Positions 1-11,926 of a stretch of 64,000 bases of DNA are shown here, piece by piece. Numbering within the stretch: position 1 is the stretch's first letter; each line of letters begins with the position of its first letter. The position numbers and the translations under genes were made by a program. The DNA comes from Owenia fusiformis (lineage: Eukaryota > Annelida > Polychaeta > Sabellida > Oweniidae): NCBI GenBank assembly GCA_903813345.2, contig CAIIXF020000007.1, positions 4,345,730 through 4,409,729 of the forward strand. Direction: 5' to 3'. The notes under the pieces were generated by a model. That model searched no databases, was not told the origin of the DNA, and saw nothing but the letters and a program-made list of their open reading frames with translations.

Positions 1-89
1 GAAGACTCAGGTATGATGCATTACACAGACAAGGGAGAAGAACATAATGACCAAGTATACTCAGATAATCATGAAGGATATGATTATAT

Positions 90-118
90 TCAGAGAAAGA
101 GAGAAAGAGAGAGAGATT
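90..118. repeat. GA-rich microsatellite
   Basis: An imperfect run of AGAGAAAGAGAGAAAGAGAG-type dinucleotides. It is simple sequence with no gene context. Confidence 0.8.
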
Positions 119-339
119 ATCAGGGATTACGATCAATAAAGCTTTCTACAAGCCATAAGGAGCACTCATATTTTCAGTTAATACCATCACTTTAGTAATA
201 ACCATTATACAAGTGAATGCAAAACCTGGTAAAGCAGGTACATAGCAAACACCATTAACAAATTAAACACACCAATACAGTATATGAGCTCTACCATCCA
301 GTGAGAGAACTATGACGACAGGCATGATTTGAAATACAA

Positions 340-482
340 ATAGAGTGAAACTGAATGACATTGGCAAGGAATATAATAAACAGGCATGAAGAGCATACTC
401 TTAATTATATAAATATGTAACAAAATCAGACACTTTATTCATATTTTAAAGAGAAATTGAGTGGAATAAGCATGAGCAGACA
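340..482 (+). repeat. Family A dispersed repeat, forward copy
   Basis: This copy carries the family landmarks in order: TTGGCAAGGAATATAATAAACAGGCATG, a 'CTCTTAATTATATAAATATG' block, ATCAGACACTTTATTCA and then GAGTGGAATAAGCATGAGCAG. The same ordered blocks recur about 28 times in the window on both strands. There is no ORF, and the ends are not defined by a visible target duplication. Confidence 0.75.
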
Positions 483-749
483 GACATTTTGAACCAGAGT
501 GGCAGCATTGAGAATTCTGGTATCTAGTTAGCAAAGGCGATCAATAAAGACTATGGGATGATATGATTACCTGTGTGTCAGGATCTATTAAATCTATTGA
601 TAAACTCCTATATTACCTTTCATGGGTAAGATATAACAGAAATACTAATGTTTGATAAATAAAACAACAGAATATCACGCCTGTGAAACATCGATATTCA
701 TGCATTAAAATCATCCCATTATCTGTCGACTGAGCACCTGGAAAAATAC

Positions 750-1400
750 TCCCAATTACACTTCCCCCACTTCCTCAACAGTATGTTGTCCTCATGGAAT
801 GCCAAGTGAATATATTACATCATGTAAAATATTTCAAACATCTCTTCCCATTTGTCCTCAACAATGTTTGGCTTAGGATTATACACTGTAACACGACACT
901 CAATTATGAAAAGTATGTTGCTCTCATCATAGAAAGACTGATAGTAAATACCTCACAAGATTGTGATTATAACACAACGGTTCATTCAGAAATATGCAGA
1001 TCTTATATGAAGATAAATTGTGCGATTTCTAGCTGACCCTCGAATCATAAACTAAATGTTTATGTTCATTTGTGATAATTTCAAGTTGTAGCAATTTTCC
1101 CTGACTACAAAAAATATCTTGACTTCTGCCCTTAATTTCCACGACAGAAAACTTTATTCTTACTTTTCTAGAGCTTTTCTAGAGCTATATTATTCTAAAA
1201 AAGATAATTTCAACAACTGCAACACTTCCCTCACTACAAAAATATATTGTCCTCGGGCCTTAAGCCAACTTGCTTATTATTGCATATAACTTCATTATTT
1301 ACAATAAGACAATTTCAAAATGCAACACTTTTCCCCACTTTAAAAATATGTCATCCTCAGACCTTCAGCAAATCTGATTATTCTTACACAAAGCCTCATT
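750..1400 (+). repeat. Cluster of four family C modules
   Basis: Four related modules start near 755, 1090, 1215 and 1325. Each has a 'CACTTCCCCCACT / TTTTCCCTGACTAC / CACTTCCCTCACTAC / CACTTTTCCCCACTT' block followed within about 20 bases by an A-rich stretch and TTGTCCTCR or CTTGACTTCTG. The spacing of about 110-330 bases suggests old local duplication or repeated insertion. No coding potential is visible. Confidence 0.55.
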
Positions 1401-2350
1401 CTTTACCTATATTCTGAGTGGCATTCACCCTTTATCTCATTAAAGGTTGAAGAATACTTAATTCTTTTACTTTCTTGAGACAGGAAACAAATTCTATACT
1501 TACACTTTAATGGTTTTAAAGAGTAAAGTCAACGCATTTAACTATGATTTCCTTCATCATGAAACAATGTGATATTCCAATACAACTTTCAACATACTTC
1601 TTGTGAGGACCCTATGAATAGTTAACAGTCACTGATTAAGGCTGACAAAATAATGGCATGTTCATTTTTGTCATTAGGAGCTAAGTGGACGCTTTGGTAA
1701 AAGAAAGAATAAACAGGTTATCAATGGTTGAAGTTATTAGGGGAGGGAATATCCTTAATTTTCTGTAGGTGTTTCGTATAATATTTGGAAATGTAAGATC
1801 CTGTTTTGAAATTGAATCTTCAAGGAACCCCTTGGTGGCTAAAGAAGCGGACCATGATGCGCCAGATCTTGAGTTTTGTTTTAAAATGCAGAATAGATCA
1901 AAAAGAGAGAATCGGATATTGGGATCCAGTAGCCAACACTCTTATTCAATAAAATATACCATAATACAAACAAATTTATTCAAATGTATATTCAAAGCGA
2001 GGGTGACATATTATGCATTAGAGGATTAAGAAAAACTGGAGAAAAAATGTTAGAATTTCGGTCCCATGGGTAATATGTGGCAATTTATTGCTCCTACCTC
2101 TAATCATAGACTGTGTCGAGTGTCGGAATGATAGAAGGCTTGACAACTCGCTCTGAATAAAACATCAAATTTGACACGTTGCAATGAAGCACTTAAAAGT
2201 AGTTATATACAGATTGGACTATGCTCAAATGTAGCAGGATAATTGATCCTGACTTGTACGCCATAACTTGTACACAAATTACATCAAAATATAATATGGA
2301 ACTTCGATGTAGAAAAATACATCACTTTTCACAGAGAGGTGATTATCATT
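1401..2350. other. No gene recognised
   Basis: Ordinary AT-rich sequence. An 86-codon open frame at 1769-2029 has no domain, no biased composition and no neighbouring exon signals that I can see, so it is not called a gene. Confidence 0.6.
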
Positions 2351-2540
2351 TAAGGTAGCATTTGGGAATTCAACTGCAGGCTGATGGCTGTCGGTTTAAC
2401 CTAGTATGGCAAACTTTTATGGCAAACTCGTTTAAATATGAATTGTACCTACCACGATTTGATTCATATTTAAATGAGTTAGATTTAAAATAGTAGGTAA
2501 ATCCGTCAGCCGATAGTTGAATACGTCAAATGCTACCTAA
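2351..2540. mobile_element. 184-bp MITE, PIF/Harbinger-like, TAA target duplication
   Basis: The element runs 2354-2537 with terminal inverted repeats GGTAGCATTTGG at the left and CAAATGCTACC at the right. The inverted pairing continues inward (ATTCAACT...CAGCC...). A direct TAA flanks each side (2351-2353 and 2538-2540). A 3-bp TAA duplication and ends starting with GG fit PIF/Harbinger miniature elements. An inner dyad around TTTAAATATGAA / TTCATATTTAAA completes a near-palindrome. It has no ORF and must be non-autonomous. Confidence 0.75.
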
Positions 2541-2794
2541 AGCACCATATCAATCGTAAATTGAATAACATGTACCAACAACGGCAGGTCTCAGCCAAGA
2601 CATATCATTTCCTATTATAATTGATAAAATCAGTGAGAAAGGATGTAACAGAAAATGATATTTCTTGGACAATTGATTCATTGATAAAGTTAGTAAAACC
2701 AGAAGGAAAAGGATAGACACTGAGACATCTCACTAATTTATTTAGCCCTTAGTTTAATGGCCTTTAATATCCATGTCAAAACATTATGATAATA

Positions 2795-2905
2795 TGGACA
2801 TGGATGAAAAATAGAACAGAAAGTATGAAATCAGTGAAAACTAAACTAAACAGGCACATCATAAAGTTAATGTTTTAGATTATATAGAAATGACAATAAA
2901 ACAAG
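2795..2905 (+). repeat. Family A, forward copy (diverged)
   Basis: Reads GAAATCAGTGAAAACTAAAC, TAAACAGGCACATCATAAAG and GATTATATAGAAATGACAA, matching the central family A blocks with many substitutions. It faces the reverse copy at 3095-3230, so the two make an inverted pair. Confidence 0.6.
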
Positions 2906-3094
2906 ATGGTAAATCACATCAAAATTTAGAGTGAAAAATAAGGATGATGATATTTCACCCATTCTTTTAATGCCCAAGGCAAAACTATCACAGTGAACAC
3001 TGAACAGATATGGAAAAAATGAAAAACAGAGGAATATAATGATTAGGCATGTAGTCAATAAAAGCTGTGAACATAGTTAGTTATAATTTCACTC

Positions 3095-3230
3095 ATGTTT
3101 TTTTATTTTCTTACATTTTTACATAATTTAGTCTGAACATGAAGTGACCCTATACTGTACAATATTCCTTGATTTTTTCACTATATTTTCCTCTCACGAT
3201 TTGAAACATGACCAAAATAAAATATCATTT
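3095..3230 (-). repeat. Family A, reverse copy
   Basis: On the minus strand it gives the usual order: TTTTGGTCATGTTTCAAATC, GGAATATTGTACAGTATAGG and later blocks. Plus-strand landmarks are TTCCTTGATTTTTTCACTAT and TTTGAAACATGACCAAAAT. It is diverged, and the outer boundary is uncertain. Confidence 0.55.
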
Positions 3231-4045
3231 ATAGAGTCTGCTATGTGAGTGTTCCTCCAGTTCATTAAAATGTTATAGGGACAGAAAACGAGAAGGGCCT
3301 ATTTGTATTTGAGTCATGCCTACACAAAAGGATGGTCTGAATGATGAAAGACACATGGAAAACATTTAACCTTTAAATGTTATTAGAATAATGAGTGAAA
3401 TCAGCCAGATTAACAAAATCTTTGCTTGGAATGAACCTTCACAGAGATCCTTACATCAGGAAAGATGAACATGCCATCTATATTCAACGTATAACATACA
3501 ACTGACCCATCATGAGTTTGGGTTAAGATCACAAAATCAAGCATGTGTCTGATAAAATTTACTGTGAAAATGTGAGATTCTTACTGTAACCTTGAGTGAT
3601 GGCTCTTTTTCATTTTTTGGATGGCATTATCTGAACCGACAGAATAAGGTGATCTCAGAGTCTTAATAGAAGAAATATTATCATATTATGGGTATCCATA
3701 TCCCTTGAATGTCTTGCCAGAAGGATTATAACAAACATACTCAATTTATCACCTGATAGGTATCAGTTAGCATATATTACATGGCAAATCACCCAAGAAA
3801 CAGAAAGCCAAACTAGTACTACTAGCACAAATACAAATTCAATATTAAACAATGCTTCTAGCTGCACATATTGATAAAATCAGTCCAACAACATACTGAT
3901 AAGCGTGGTGGTGTTCAACCAGTATACCATCTATTGGTAAGTTGAGTGCTAATACTCAATGTAGAACTAAGCATTGATTCTCTAACCTTACCATCTATAA
4001 AATCAGATAAAACTAAAAGCATTGAACATTTACATCTTCTGAGTA
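3231..4045. other. No gene recognised
   Basis: AT-rich unique-looking sequence with frequent stops in all frames and no tandem or inverted structure. Confidence 0.6.
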
Positions 4046-4047
4046 AA

Positions 4048-4132
4048 TCGAGGACAAACATTCTTGATAAGAGGGAAGCAGTGTAGCAGTCGCTGTAAAG
4101 CTGTTACACTTCCCCTCTTTTATAAAAGAAAC
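4048..4132. repeat. Family C inverted pair
   Basis: A reverse module (ATCGAGGACAAACATTCTTG, then AGAGGGAAGCAGTGTAGCAG) is followed at once by a forward module (CTGTTACACTTCCCCTCTTT). The two make an imperfect hairpin with GAGGGAAG...CTTCCCCTC as the pairing core. Confidence 0.5.
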
Positions 4133-4369
4133 CATCCAGTACTGTTTTCAAAATGTCTGTAAACTGAAAAACAATCAATACAAACCAAATCTGATGATCA
4201 AAATAGATATGGAATTAAACTTTCCATAACTAAGTATTTATATCATCACATCATATTTATCTTACTAATGAGATCTTTCCAGACACAATGCTACTGACTT
4301 TTTGAAATTAGATAGATAGATATTGAATCAAGCTAATCAGTCTACCTCAACAAGTTCAAATATCCATGA

Positions 4370-4545
4370 TTAAAAGATTATTTTAACCTTTCTGGATTTG
4401 CTCCACTTCTCTCTAATCTGAATGCCAACGTCTGAGTTATGTACCTTCCTATGCATTTAAATAATGAATGGTATGTCTGTTTGTCTTATTCCTTGCTGAT
4501 TTCATTCTTTGCGAGTATGACTTATGTTTTAAGTCATTATTGATT
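4370..4545 (-). repeat. Family A, reverse copy
   Basis: Plus-strand landmarks are TCTCTCTAATCTGAATG, ATGGTATGTCTGTTTGTCTT, ATTCCTTGCTGATTTCATTC and TGACTTATGTTTTAAG. These are the reverse complements of the family A blocks in the expected order. Confidence 0.7.
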
Positions 4546-4714
4546 TCACATTTAGTTTACAGGTATAAGGAAATCTGTCCTTGTGGGAATTCATAACAAA
4601 TGGGAAAATCTCAGAAAATGGATCACGGTAAATTACACAGGAACAAATTATGTAGCATCTAGAATTAACCTGATGAATAAAGAATACCTTATTTGAATAT
4701 CCCTGAAATCTGAT

Positions 4715-4885
4715 AATGGTGGTCATGTTTTAGAATGGAAAATAGATAGGAAATGAGTGTAATCAGCAAGAAATAAAGTAAACAGACAAATAGTAAACAC
4801 TCTATACTGTAGAGAAATGCCTGAATATGAGTCAGTTCATTCAAGTTTTAGAGAGGAAAAGTGTAAAATAGGCATGACCACAAGG
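4715..4885 (+). repeat. Family A, forward copy
   Basis: One of the clearer copies. It has GGTCATGTTTTAGAATGGAA, AATCAGCAAGAAATAAAGTA, AACAGACAAATAGTAAACAC, TCTATACTGTAGAGAAATGC, CAGTTCATTCAAGTTTTAGA and AATAGGCATGACC. It lies about 170 bases from a reverse copy. Confidence 0.8.
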
Positions 4886-4996
4886 AATATTCAAGGAAGG
4901 CACTGATCTAATTTTGTGAATACATTGTTCCACAATTCTATTAGACGATCTATAATATTTTGATTTGATTTTTTTATTAGCATGTTTAGAGTAGAT

Positions 4997-5703
4997 GACC
5001 CTAGAATAGACAGAAGGCAGTCTAGTCAGTTTTGTATGTAAAGTTATGACTACATAGATAGAAGGTAGTCCACTTAGTCTTGTATGTAAAGTTATGACTA
5101 CATGGATAGAAAGTAGTCCAGACAGTTTTGTATGTAAAGTTATGACTACATAGATAGAAGGTAGTCTAGTCAGTTTTGTATATAAAGTTATGACTACATA
5201 GATAGAAGGTAGTCTAGTCAGTTTTGTATGTAAAGTTATGACTACATAGATAGAAGGTAGTTTAGTCAGTTTTGTATGTAAAGTTATGACTACATAGCTA
5301 GAAGGTAGTCTAGTCAGTTTTGCATGTAAAGTTATGACTACATAGATAGAAGGTAGTCTAGTCAGTTTTGTATGTAAAGTTATGACTACATAGATAGAAG
5401 GTAGTCTAGTCAGATTTGCATGTAAAGTTATGACTACATAGATAGAAGGTAGTCCAGTCAGTTTTGTATGTAAAGTTATGACTACATGGATAGAAGGTAG
5501 TCTAGTCAGTTTTGTTAGTAAATTTATGACTACATGGATAGAAGGTAGTCTAGTCAGATTTGCATGTTAAGTTATGACTACATAGATAGAAGGTAGTCCA
5601 GTCAGTTTTGTATGTAAAGTTATGACTACATGGATAGAAAGTAGTCCAGTCAGTTTTGTATGTAAAGTTATGACTACATGGATAGAAGGTAGTCCAGTCA
5701 GTT
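4997..5703. repeat. 48-bp minisatellite, about 14.7 copies
   Basis: The unit begins GACTACATAGATAGAAGGTA and continues with GTCTAGTCAGTTTTGTATGT and AAAGTTAT. Spacing between successive AAGTTATGAC motifs is 48. Variants include CATAGATA or CATGGATA, GTCTAG or GTCCAG, and TTGTATGT or TTGCATGT. The first copy is the most diverged. The unit length is a multiple of three but every unit carries stops, so it is not coding. Confidence 0.95.
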
Positions 5704-6867
5704 AAGGGTGTTAAGCCTTAAGCCTTAAGCCTTCGAATTTCTGTCGTCAGATAATTTAGCAGTCACACTTCCATAGCAGCCTTACGGCATATTTTGATTT
5801 TGAGAAGACATAAAACTATGGCTGCCATAGTAGACTATAGTGAAGGGGCTCTAAATGATGACAGTCAGCATAGGCATCCCTACATTAGGTATAGTTTTCT
5901 TGACAAAAACCAAGGTAGGCCCAAGGCAGCCATAATGGGGGCCTTTCAGTGATTCTATGGTTTATAAAGGTCAACTGTAACCAATAAAATTCCAGGGAAT
6001 CCACAGGTATACCATACTTCCAACATAGGGCCACCTTGGAACCTTTCTACAGTTTGGCTTTGGCTTGTTAATTTTAACGGTGACTGCAGGAATGAAAAAG
6101 ATTTAATTGTGAGTTTGATTTTCTACAGCGCATCTCCTGTAAAAAAAACTGGATAGTCAAACAGACACCACAAGGCGACAATAGTTTTCCTAATGTTTTC
6201 GCAGAGATTTACTGATCGCAGGAACGACGGTTGATGTGCGATTGCCATCGAGTAAATTTGACCAAGACTTTAATTTTGAATATGAAGTTATGACTAAATA
6301 CATAGATATACTTCAGTCAGTAAGTTTTGAATGTGAAATAATAACTTAGCTATAAATTCATCTCAAATAGGAACATTTACTTGAGATGTACATGTATATT
6401 GAATTGTCTGCAAATTATTAGCTGTTTGAATCCTAAGTAGAATAACACTGCAAGGTTGAAAGCCTATAAAGTATAAGTCGTATGAATGATGAACCTGTTG
6501 TAGCTCAACTAATGTATTTTGCATTGATTTTTATTGATAGGCTTTAGTAAGTTTAAGCAAATATGCTTAGAAGGGTAATTAGGATAACATTACATCTATT
6601 GTTCCAATACAAACTGACTGTATTATTACTATAAAAATATTTATTCTTTCCACGGATCAATCATTTATGTGATATCAGTGTAAAAAGGCTGAAGTGCTTT
6701 GATTTATTTTTTTCATGTAGAGAATTAGCATCCCATTATTTTAGAGGTGATTTCATTTTATCCATTAGAGAATTTGTGTCAAAGAAAGAATTCATTCGAG
6801 ACTGTATATAAGGTTCTTTTTTAAGTAAAGTTAATTTTTAAGTAAAGTTAATATGACGCAAAATAAA
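5704..6867. other. No gene recognised; locally higher complexity
   Basis: The stretch directly after the minisatellite is more GC-rich than the surroundings up to about 6260. It contains three AAGCCTT units at 5714-5734 and a near-perfect dyad ACTATGGCTGCCATAGT at 5815-5831. It may be the remnant of a single-copy or repeat sequence that I do not recognise. All frames are interrupted. Confidence 0.5.
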
Positions 6868-6915
6868 AATCGAGGACAGACCTTTTCAAAGGCGGGGGAA
6901 ATGTGACAAAAAAGT
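6868..6915 (-). repeat. Family C, reverse copy
   Basis: Reads ATCGAGGACAGACCTTTTCA, then AAGGCGGGGGAAATGTGAC. This is the reverse complement order of the CACTTCCCCC...GTCCTCG module. Confidence 0.5.
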
Positions 6916-7469
6916 TTCAACACACAGCACACGCAGTAAAACACATATGAGCTTGAGGCAGTCAAAACGTAAAGAACAGCATGTTGTATGAAAGTATATG
7001 CCACCAGAAACTCTTAAGGAACTAATTAAGACTGTCACTATACGTTAGAAGTTGATATTTGCATTTAAATAGGATAGCTTTCCTGCGATGTGCCTTATCA
7101 TCTTATGATTAGACTTGAGAAAATTAATCAATCTGTAAAGACTTCAGAACACTAATGCTGAGTAAATATGATATCACCCATAAAAAAATCACATTGAAAT
7201 CATTGGATGAATATTTTTACATTTTCTCACGAAGTCAGTACCAACAAAAAAATTGATCTGGATACTGTTATACTTCGTTACTTTTATTTTCTTTTATTCT
7301 CAAAAATCTTATCATTTTTAGAAAGATTCAATAGTCAATATAATACCAACTTACGAAATATCATTCCACTAAAGAAAATAATTATTACAATCTCCCACCT
7401 GAGACTGAGTAGCAATATTTGCTTGTAGAAATGTCTCCCATTTTAAAAATTGTTATTACAGCCAAGTTC
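6916..7469. other. No gene recognised
   Basis: AT-rich sequence. The 73-codon frame at 7207-7428 is low-complexity hydrophobic and basic with no recognisable domain, so it is treated as chance. Confidence 0.6.
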
Positions 7470-7602
7470 AAAAATGGAAATTAAGGAGAAAATAATGGAA
7501 TTAGCGAGGAACAAAATCAGACAAAAACACTCTATGTTATAGAAAAATGCCAGAAATCCGAGCAGTCTATTCAAACTTTAGGGATAAAAAACATATCACA
7601 TA
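7470..7602 (+). repeat. Family A, forward copy
   Basis: Blocks present: AAAAATGGAAATTAAGGAG, GGAATTAGCGAGGAACAAAA, CACTCTATGTTATAGAAAAA, TGCCAGAAATCCGAGCAGTC and TATTCAAACTTTAGGGATAA. Confidence 0.7.
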
Positions 7603-8524
7603 TGAATTTTTGCAAATAATTATTTCTAATATAACACACTTTGAAACATGAATACTTTGAAACTGTATACATCTTATATTCATTAAAAGTGAGTTGTTTT
7701 TAGTCTTTTAATTATTAACTGAGGATCATCACCTGTGTCTAATAACAAATTTTATTCATCTCAAATAACATGTTATGCTGACACCAAGAGACGAGTCAAT
7801 AAGAAGCCTGCTTTCTTTAATGCAGTCAAACTTTTATGAAGGATAACGAAAACCTCAAATCAGCAACATACATGAGCTATGAAGATGAAAATCTTAAATG
7901 ATCACAAAGAATGTTGATACTAGTCTCACATAATGAATATAGATCAGGTCAAATCGTGAACAAAAATCGTGAACAAAATGAAAAGAGCAAGTCAAGAATG
8001 TTCAAATTTTTTCTCATTCTTTCTGATCCCCCCAACTGCATAAGTACAAAACAACAATACAGCCATAAATTAGCACGACGTGGCTACCTGTCCTCATCTC
8101 CTCGTGTTAATGTAATTAATCAGACACATATATCTATTCAAGCTTACGGAAGGTTGAGCAGAATAAGAAATCTGGATAATTAATTTGATTGCTAAGTTAG
8201 ATAAGGTGCTGATTTCTCCTGCAAGGTGGTGGTCCATAAAGGGTCTAGATATCACCCTGGGCCAAACAAGTGTTACCATTGTCTCTCTTTTATATGCACA
8301 TTTACTTGTACAAAATTGCCCTACTCCTCCTACCTTAATACTGATAATCAGGAGGTCATTAACAGAAACCTCACAAATCTAAGAATTCCTAAATCAACTG
8401 TTTTAACCATGGATGTTCATGACCCAAAGGTTAAACTTCTGATATTCTCTTCAAAAGCTATTTAAGCTACTTTCTGACATTTATTGAAAATATAAACCCC
8501 ATAAACATGCATATACACTTTAGC
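7603..8524. other. No gene recognised
   Basis: Several overlapping short open frames lie between 7911 and 8465 (60-90 codons, both strands). They contradict each other and show no domain. I see no splice-bounded exon. Confidence 0.55.
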
Positions 8525-8628
8525 TAGTCTTGCATCAAGCCACTTAGACCCCCCTCCCTTCTACTAGCTTCCATCCTAACCAAGTATTCAAAGGGGGGGG
8601 GTGTATACATGGGTTTAATGCAAGACTA
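8525..8628. mobile_element. TAGTCTTGC palindromic MITE, copy 1
   Basis: The left end TAGTCTTGCATCAAG and right end ATGCAAGACTA are inverted repeats. Inside, a C-rich run (GACCCCCCTCCC) faces a G-rich run (GGGGGGGGGTG), as in the copies at 12855-12969 and 59844-59932. There is no ORF. Confidence 0.65.
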
Positions 8629-8879
8629 CAAGACATTGCAAATCTCATAATATTCCTTCCTTTCTTTTGGAATTAAGGAGGGCAGAGTGTGATAATTTTT
8701 GGACCAGAGAATGGAGCCATGTATAGAACATTTGAACTAATCAGATTTCTCATTCTATTGACACTATCATTAAACATATGATCTCTATGACAAAATATAG
8801 ATCTTTAAAGGTATAAATGATAACCATTACAAAAGGACAATATACTAGTATTACTAAAAACAAAATCTGAGACTGTCAT

Positions 8880-8995
8880 ATTGAACCCAGATAAAATGTT
8901 GTAATGTGAAATTGATTAAAAAGGAGTAGAACCTACAAGGAATAAAGTAAACATGCACAAAATAAAAATACTAAATTATGAAGAAATCTGAAGAC
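8880..8995 (+). repeat. Family A, forward copy
   Basis: Contains AAGGAATAAAGTAAACATGC and TACTAAATTATGAAGAAATC in family order. It is diverged at the 3' side. Confidence 0.6.
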
Positions 8996-9369
8996 ATAAT
9001 ATACTTTATCCCAAAGTTGGAGAGTATATAATAAACCTACTTGTGATTGAACAATGTATTCACAGGAACAAAAAGAACATTGCTTACAGTGAACGATATA
9101 TCTCAGAAATGGTCACCTTAAATTTTGAAGGAATGAGGAATGAATAGCAGCTAGGTCTTATGATGCCAGAATCTAATCATGCAGTTCTAGATTTCCATCC
9201 CAAGAAATTTCAAATCAATCCCTATTAAGTTATTTGTATAGAAACGTGCATGCAGATAAGGAATATGAGATGCCACCTCTCACAAAGCTGAGGACAATAC
9301 CATAAATCTTTTATTGACTTGTACCTACAATCTAATTGGTAACAAGGTAATTAGAGTTCCAGGTAAATA

Positions 9370-9480
9370 CATGCAAAATGTTACCACCTGCCATTTGTTA
9401 CAGACGCTGAACGCCGAATGACATCCACAAAAATTACTATGAAAAAGACTATGTGTCACCCTTTGTGGTGGTGACATAAT
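9370..9480 (+). mobile_element. Family D MITE, copy 1
   Basis: The left end is GCAAAATGTTACCACCTGCC followed by ATTTGTTACAGACGCTGAAC. The right end is TTGTGGTGGTGACATAATAA. ATGTTACCACC and GGTGGTGACAT are inverted terminal repeats. It is about 105 bp with no coding potential. Confidence 0.65.
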
Positions 9481-9734
9481 AATTATCATCATCCTTTTTA
9501 ATCAGAGAACATACTTAATATCAAGAGATTAGATGAATATCAAAAAATAATTTAAGGTAATAAGATTCAATGATGATACAGAGGACGAGGTGATTATCAC
9601 TCACTATCCAAAGAGATGTTGGATCATTATTCACTTCAAAAACACATGCCAATAAGCAATAATAATAAGAACCATCTAAGAAGGTTTCTCTCAATAAACC
9701 TTCGCTCCTATTGTCCAGCAAAAAGTCAGCCCTA

Positions 9735-9908
9735 GCAATGTTTTCTTAAATCATGCCTATTTCGCTCAATTTCTCTCAAAATTTTGAATGAAGTACATGT
9801 ACATGCATTTCTTGTATTTCTTTACAATTTGGAGTATTAAATTCATGTCTGTTTACTCTATTCCTTGCTTATTACACTCTTTTCCATTACATTTTGCATT
9901 TCAAAATG
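9735..9908 (-). repeat. Family A, reverse copy
   Basis: A clear copy: ATTTCTCTCAAAATTTTGAA, TTCTTTACAATTTGGAGTAT, CATGTCTGTTTACTCTATTC, CTTGCTTATTACACTCTTTT and CATTTCAAAATGTAACTC, in reverse-complement order. Confidence 0.75.
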
Positions 9909-11310
9909 TAACTCAGATATTCATCTCACGGGCTTTGTAGGAATGCAGCAATTTGCAGCAAACATATTGTTCTTAAGTCGAGCATATGGTTTCCATAGCT
10001 ACCACTAAATCGCATTGAGAGTTGTCCATGTTGTCGTGAATTAGTGACAACCCGAGTGCTTTTCAGTTTATTGTCTCTGGAATCTTCCATGGGTCTAATT
10101 ACATGTTCTAGAATGTCTTATTATCATGTAGAATTTAATATCAGTAAAGCTACCAGGTATTTCACCTTGCTATTTTCATCACATTTCTTAATATCGTGAA
10201 AATCAAATAATTTTTCCATTTGCATGAATAGGTAAATTAAATCTTAAGTTGTATGTCACACAAAGAATATCTCAACAAAATATCTCATGAATTTTTCATT
10301 AAGTTTGTTTCTGTATTTCTCAGAATGAGAAATTGTGAGATGTCTAAGGAGAGCTCTACTCCCCCTTATTCAATAGCATAACAAGTTAAAAAGAGGGAGA
10401 GGGGTGTTGGTAGAACAGCTCCGACTCAATGATGCAAGTCTACAAGAATACTGCCAGAGAATGTAACCAAAATATAATATATATACATTTTGATATTCTC
10501 CATTTACCATCCAGATACATACCAATAAAGACATGACACTCTCATTGCATAGTGATATTAATCATTCATTTATCAGCAAACATTTGCAAATTTAGAAATC
10601 AGTACTTAGATCACCATTACATGTACTATCAATTTTTAAGAAATTATAAAGAGAAAGCGTATCATGGTTAACATCAAGTTAATAAAACACAAAACGCCAT
10701 AAACCATATGACCTAATATGGACAAATAGATGCTCACACAATCCTATTAGCTCACTTTGGGAAAGACACATCTTTCCCACATACATGTAGGCTACATAGA
10801 ACTACTCACAAGCAATCAAGGCAATAAAGAAGTTATGTTAAATCAGAATGTAGTCCTGCATATAAGCCTAAAAGAGTGCTCATTTACAAGCATGACTAGC
10901 TTAGAAACCCCTGAGAAAATATGCCAATGTTACATAAAACAGAATGGATTAGAGTAGAATCAGTGATACTACACAAATTATAGACGTCCTCCACATAAAG
11001 AACAGAAAACCTGTTTTAGAACACATTTTTCTCAACTGAATGTAGAGTATTAGACCCTCACATTACTATCAATCTGGGTGCAGACCATAGAAAGGTTATT
11101 ATATAAATTGTATTAAGAAGTCCAGCTGAAGGCTACAGGTTCTAATTAATAGCACTGACTCATACAGATTGACTTGACACTCATATATTTCTCAATTATC
11201 TACTTGCGCCCTTCTGAGTCTCCTCACGTCTTTCTCATGTTTAAAATGTCAGGAACTGGCCATTGTTTTTTTTGTATCAGGATTCTGGAACCCTGCCCTC
11301 GTCCTCCAAG
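9909..11310. other. No gene recognised; one weak palindrome
   Basis: AT-rich sequence. Between about 10345 and 10447 an imperfect inverted repeat (GGAGAGCTCTACTCCCCCTT facing AGGGGTGTTGGTAGAACAGC) resembles the TAGTCTTGC palindromic MITEs but has lost clear ends. The 66-codon frame at 10757-10957 is not supported. Confidence 0.5.
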
Positions 11311-11474
11311 TACAGTAAAACCTATCTAAGTGGAACATCTTTGGTACCTCGAAAAAGTGTTCCATTTTGGAGATGTTCCACTTATAGAGGTTCATTGGCC
11401 TTGGGACTCTAAAGTGTTCTACTAACAGAGGTGTTCCACTAATAGAGGTGTTCTACTTTACATGTTTCACTGTT
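11311..11474. mobile_element. Family E MITE (Tc1/mariner/pogo-like), copy 1
   Basis: The left end is TACAGTAAAACCTATCTAAG and the right end, read on the minus strand, is CAGTGAAACATGTAAAGTAG. Inside are repeated GTGTTCCACTWATAGAGGT words. A TA dinucleotide starts the left end. It is about 160 bp and non-coding. Confidence 0.75.
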
Positions 11475-11926
11475 CATTTTGCCGTGTATGTTGGGAAGGG
11501 GTCACATGGGGTATCATTGTCCAATAGAAATGCATGGTTGTTGCGTCTAATGTGACATGATATATGTGTTATTTATTCAGGTGTTTCGTCAGATGAAACA
11601 TAGCCTTATTGGCTGCTTGCTTAAATTTGCCTTGCCTCTTTTGATTTGCCTTGTATTGTCTGTTTTAAATCCTGGCTACATCCTTGAATAAGCAAGAAAT
11701 AAAAAGTAAAACAATATTTCCAGTTCCATCAAAATGCAAGAAACAGAAGTTCTAGTAGACAATCCCATTCATATTCTAATAAATATGAATCTGAAACAAT
11801 GAAAAACTCTGATTTATAAAGCATTTTCTTGCAAAAAGATGATGTCTTGCAATTGTCATATCACTAGATCCAGATGCTGAATAATAAAAGAAAATGATCT
11901 GGGTTCTCTCAGGAGTTAACAATAAC
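11475..11926. other. No gene recognised
   Basis: Sequence between two transposon insertions, with no tandem structure and no long frame. Confidence 0.55.

Noticed and set aside
1769-2029. 86-codon frame as a possible exon
   Set aside because: No acceptor or donor at its edges that I trust, no domain, and unremarkable composition.
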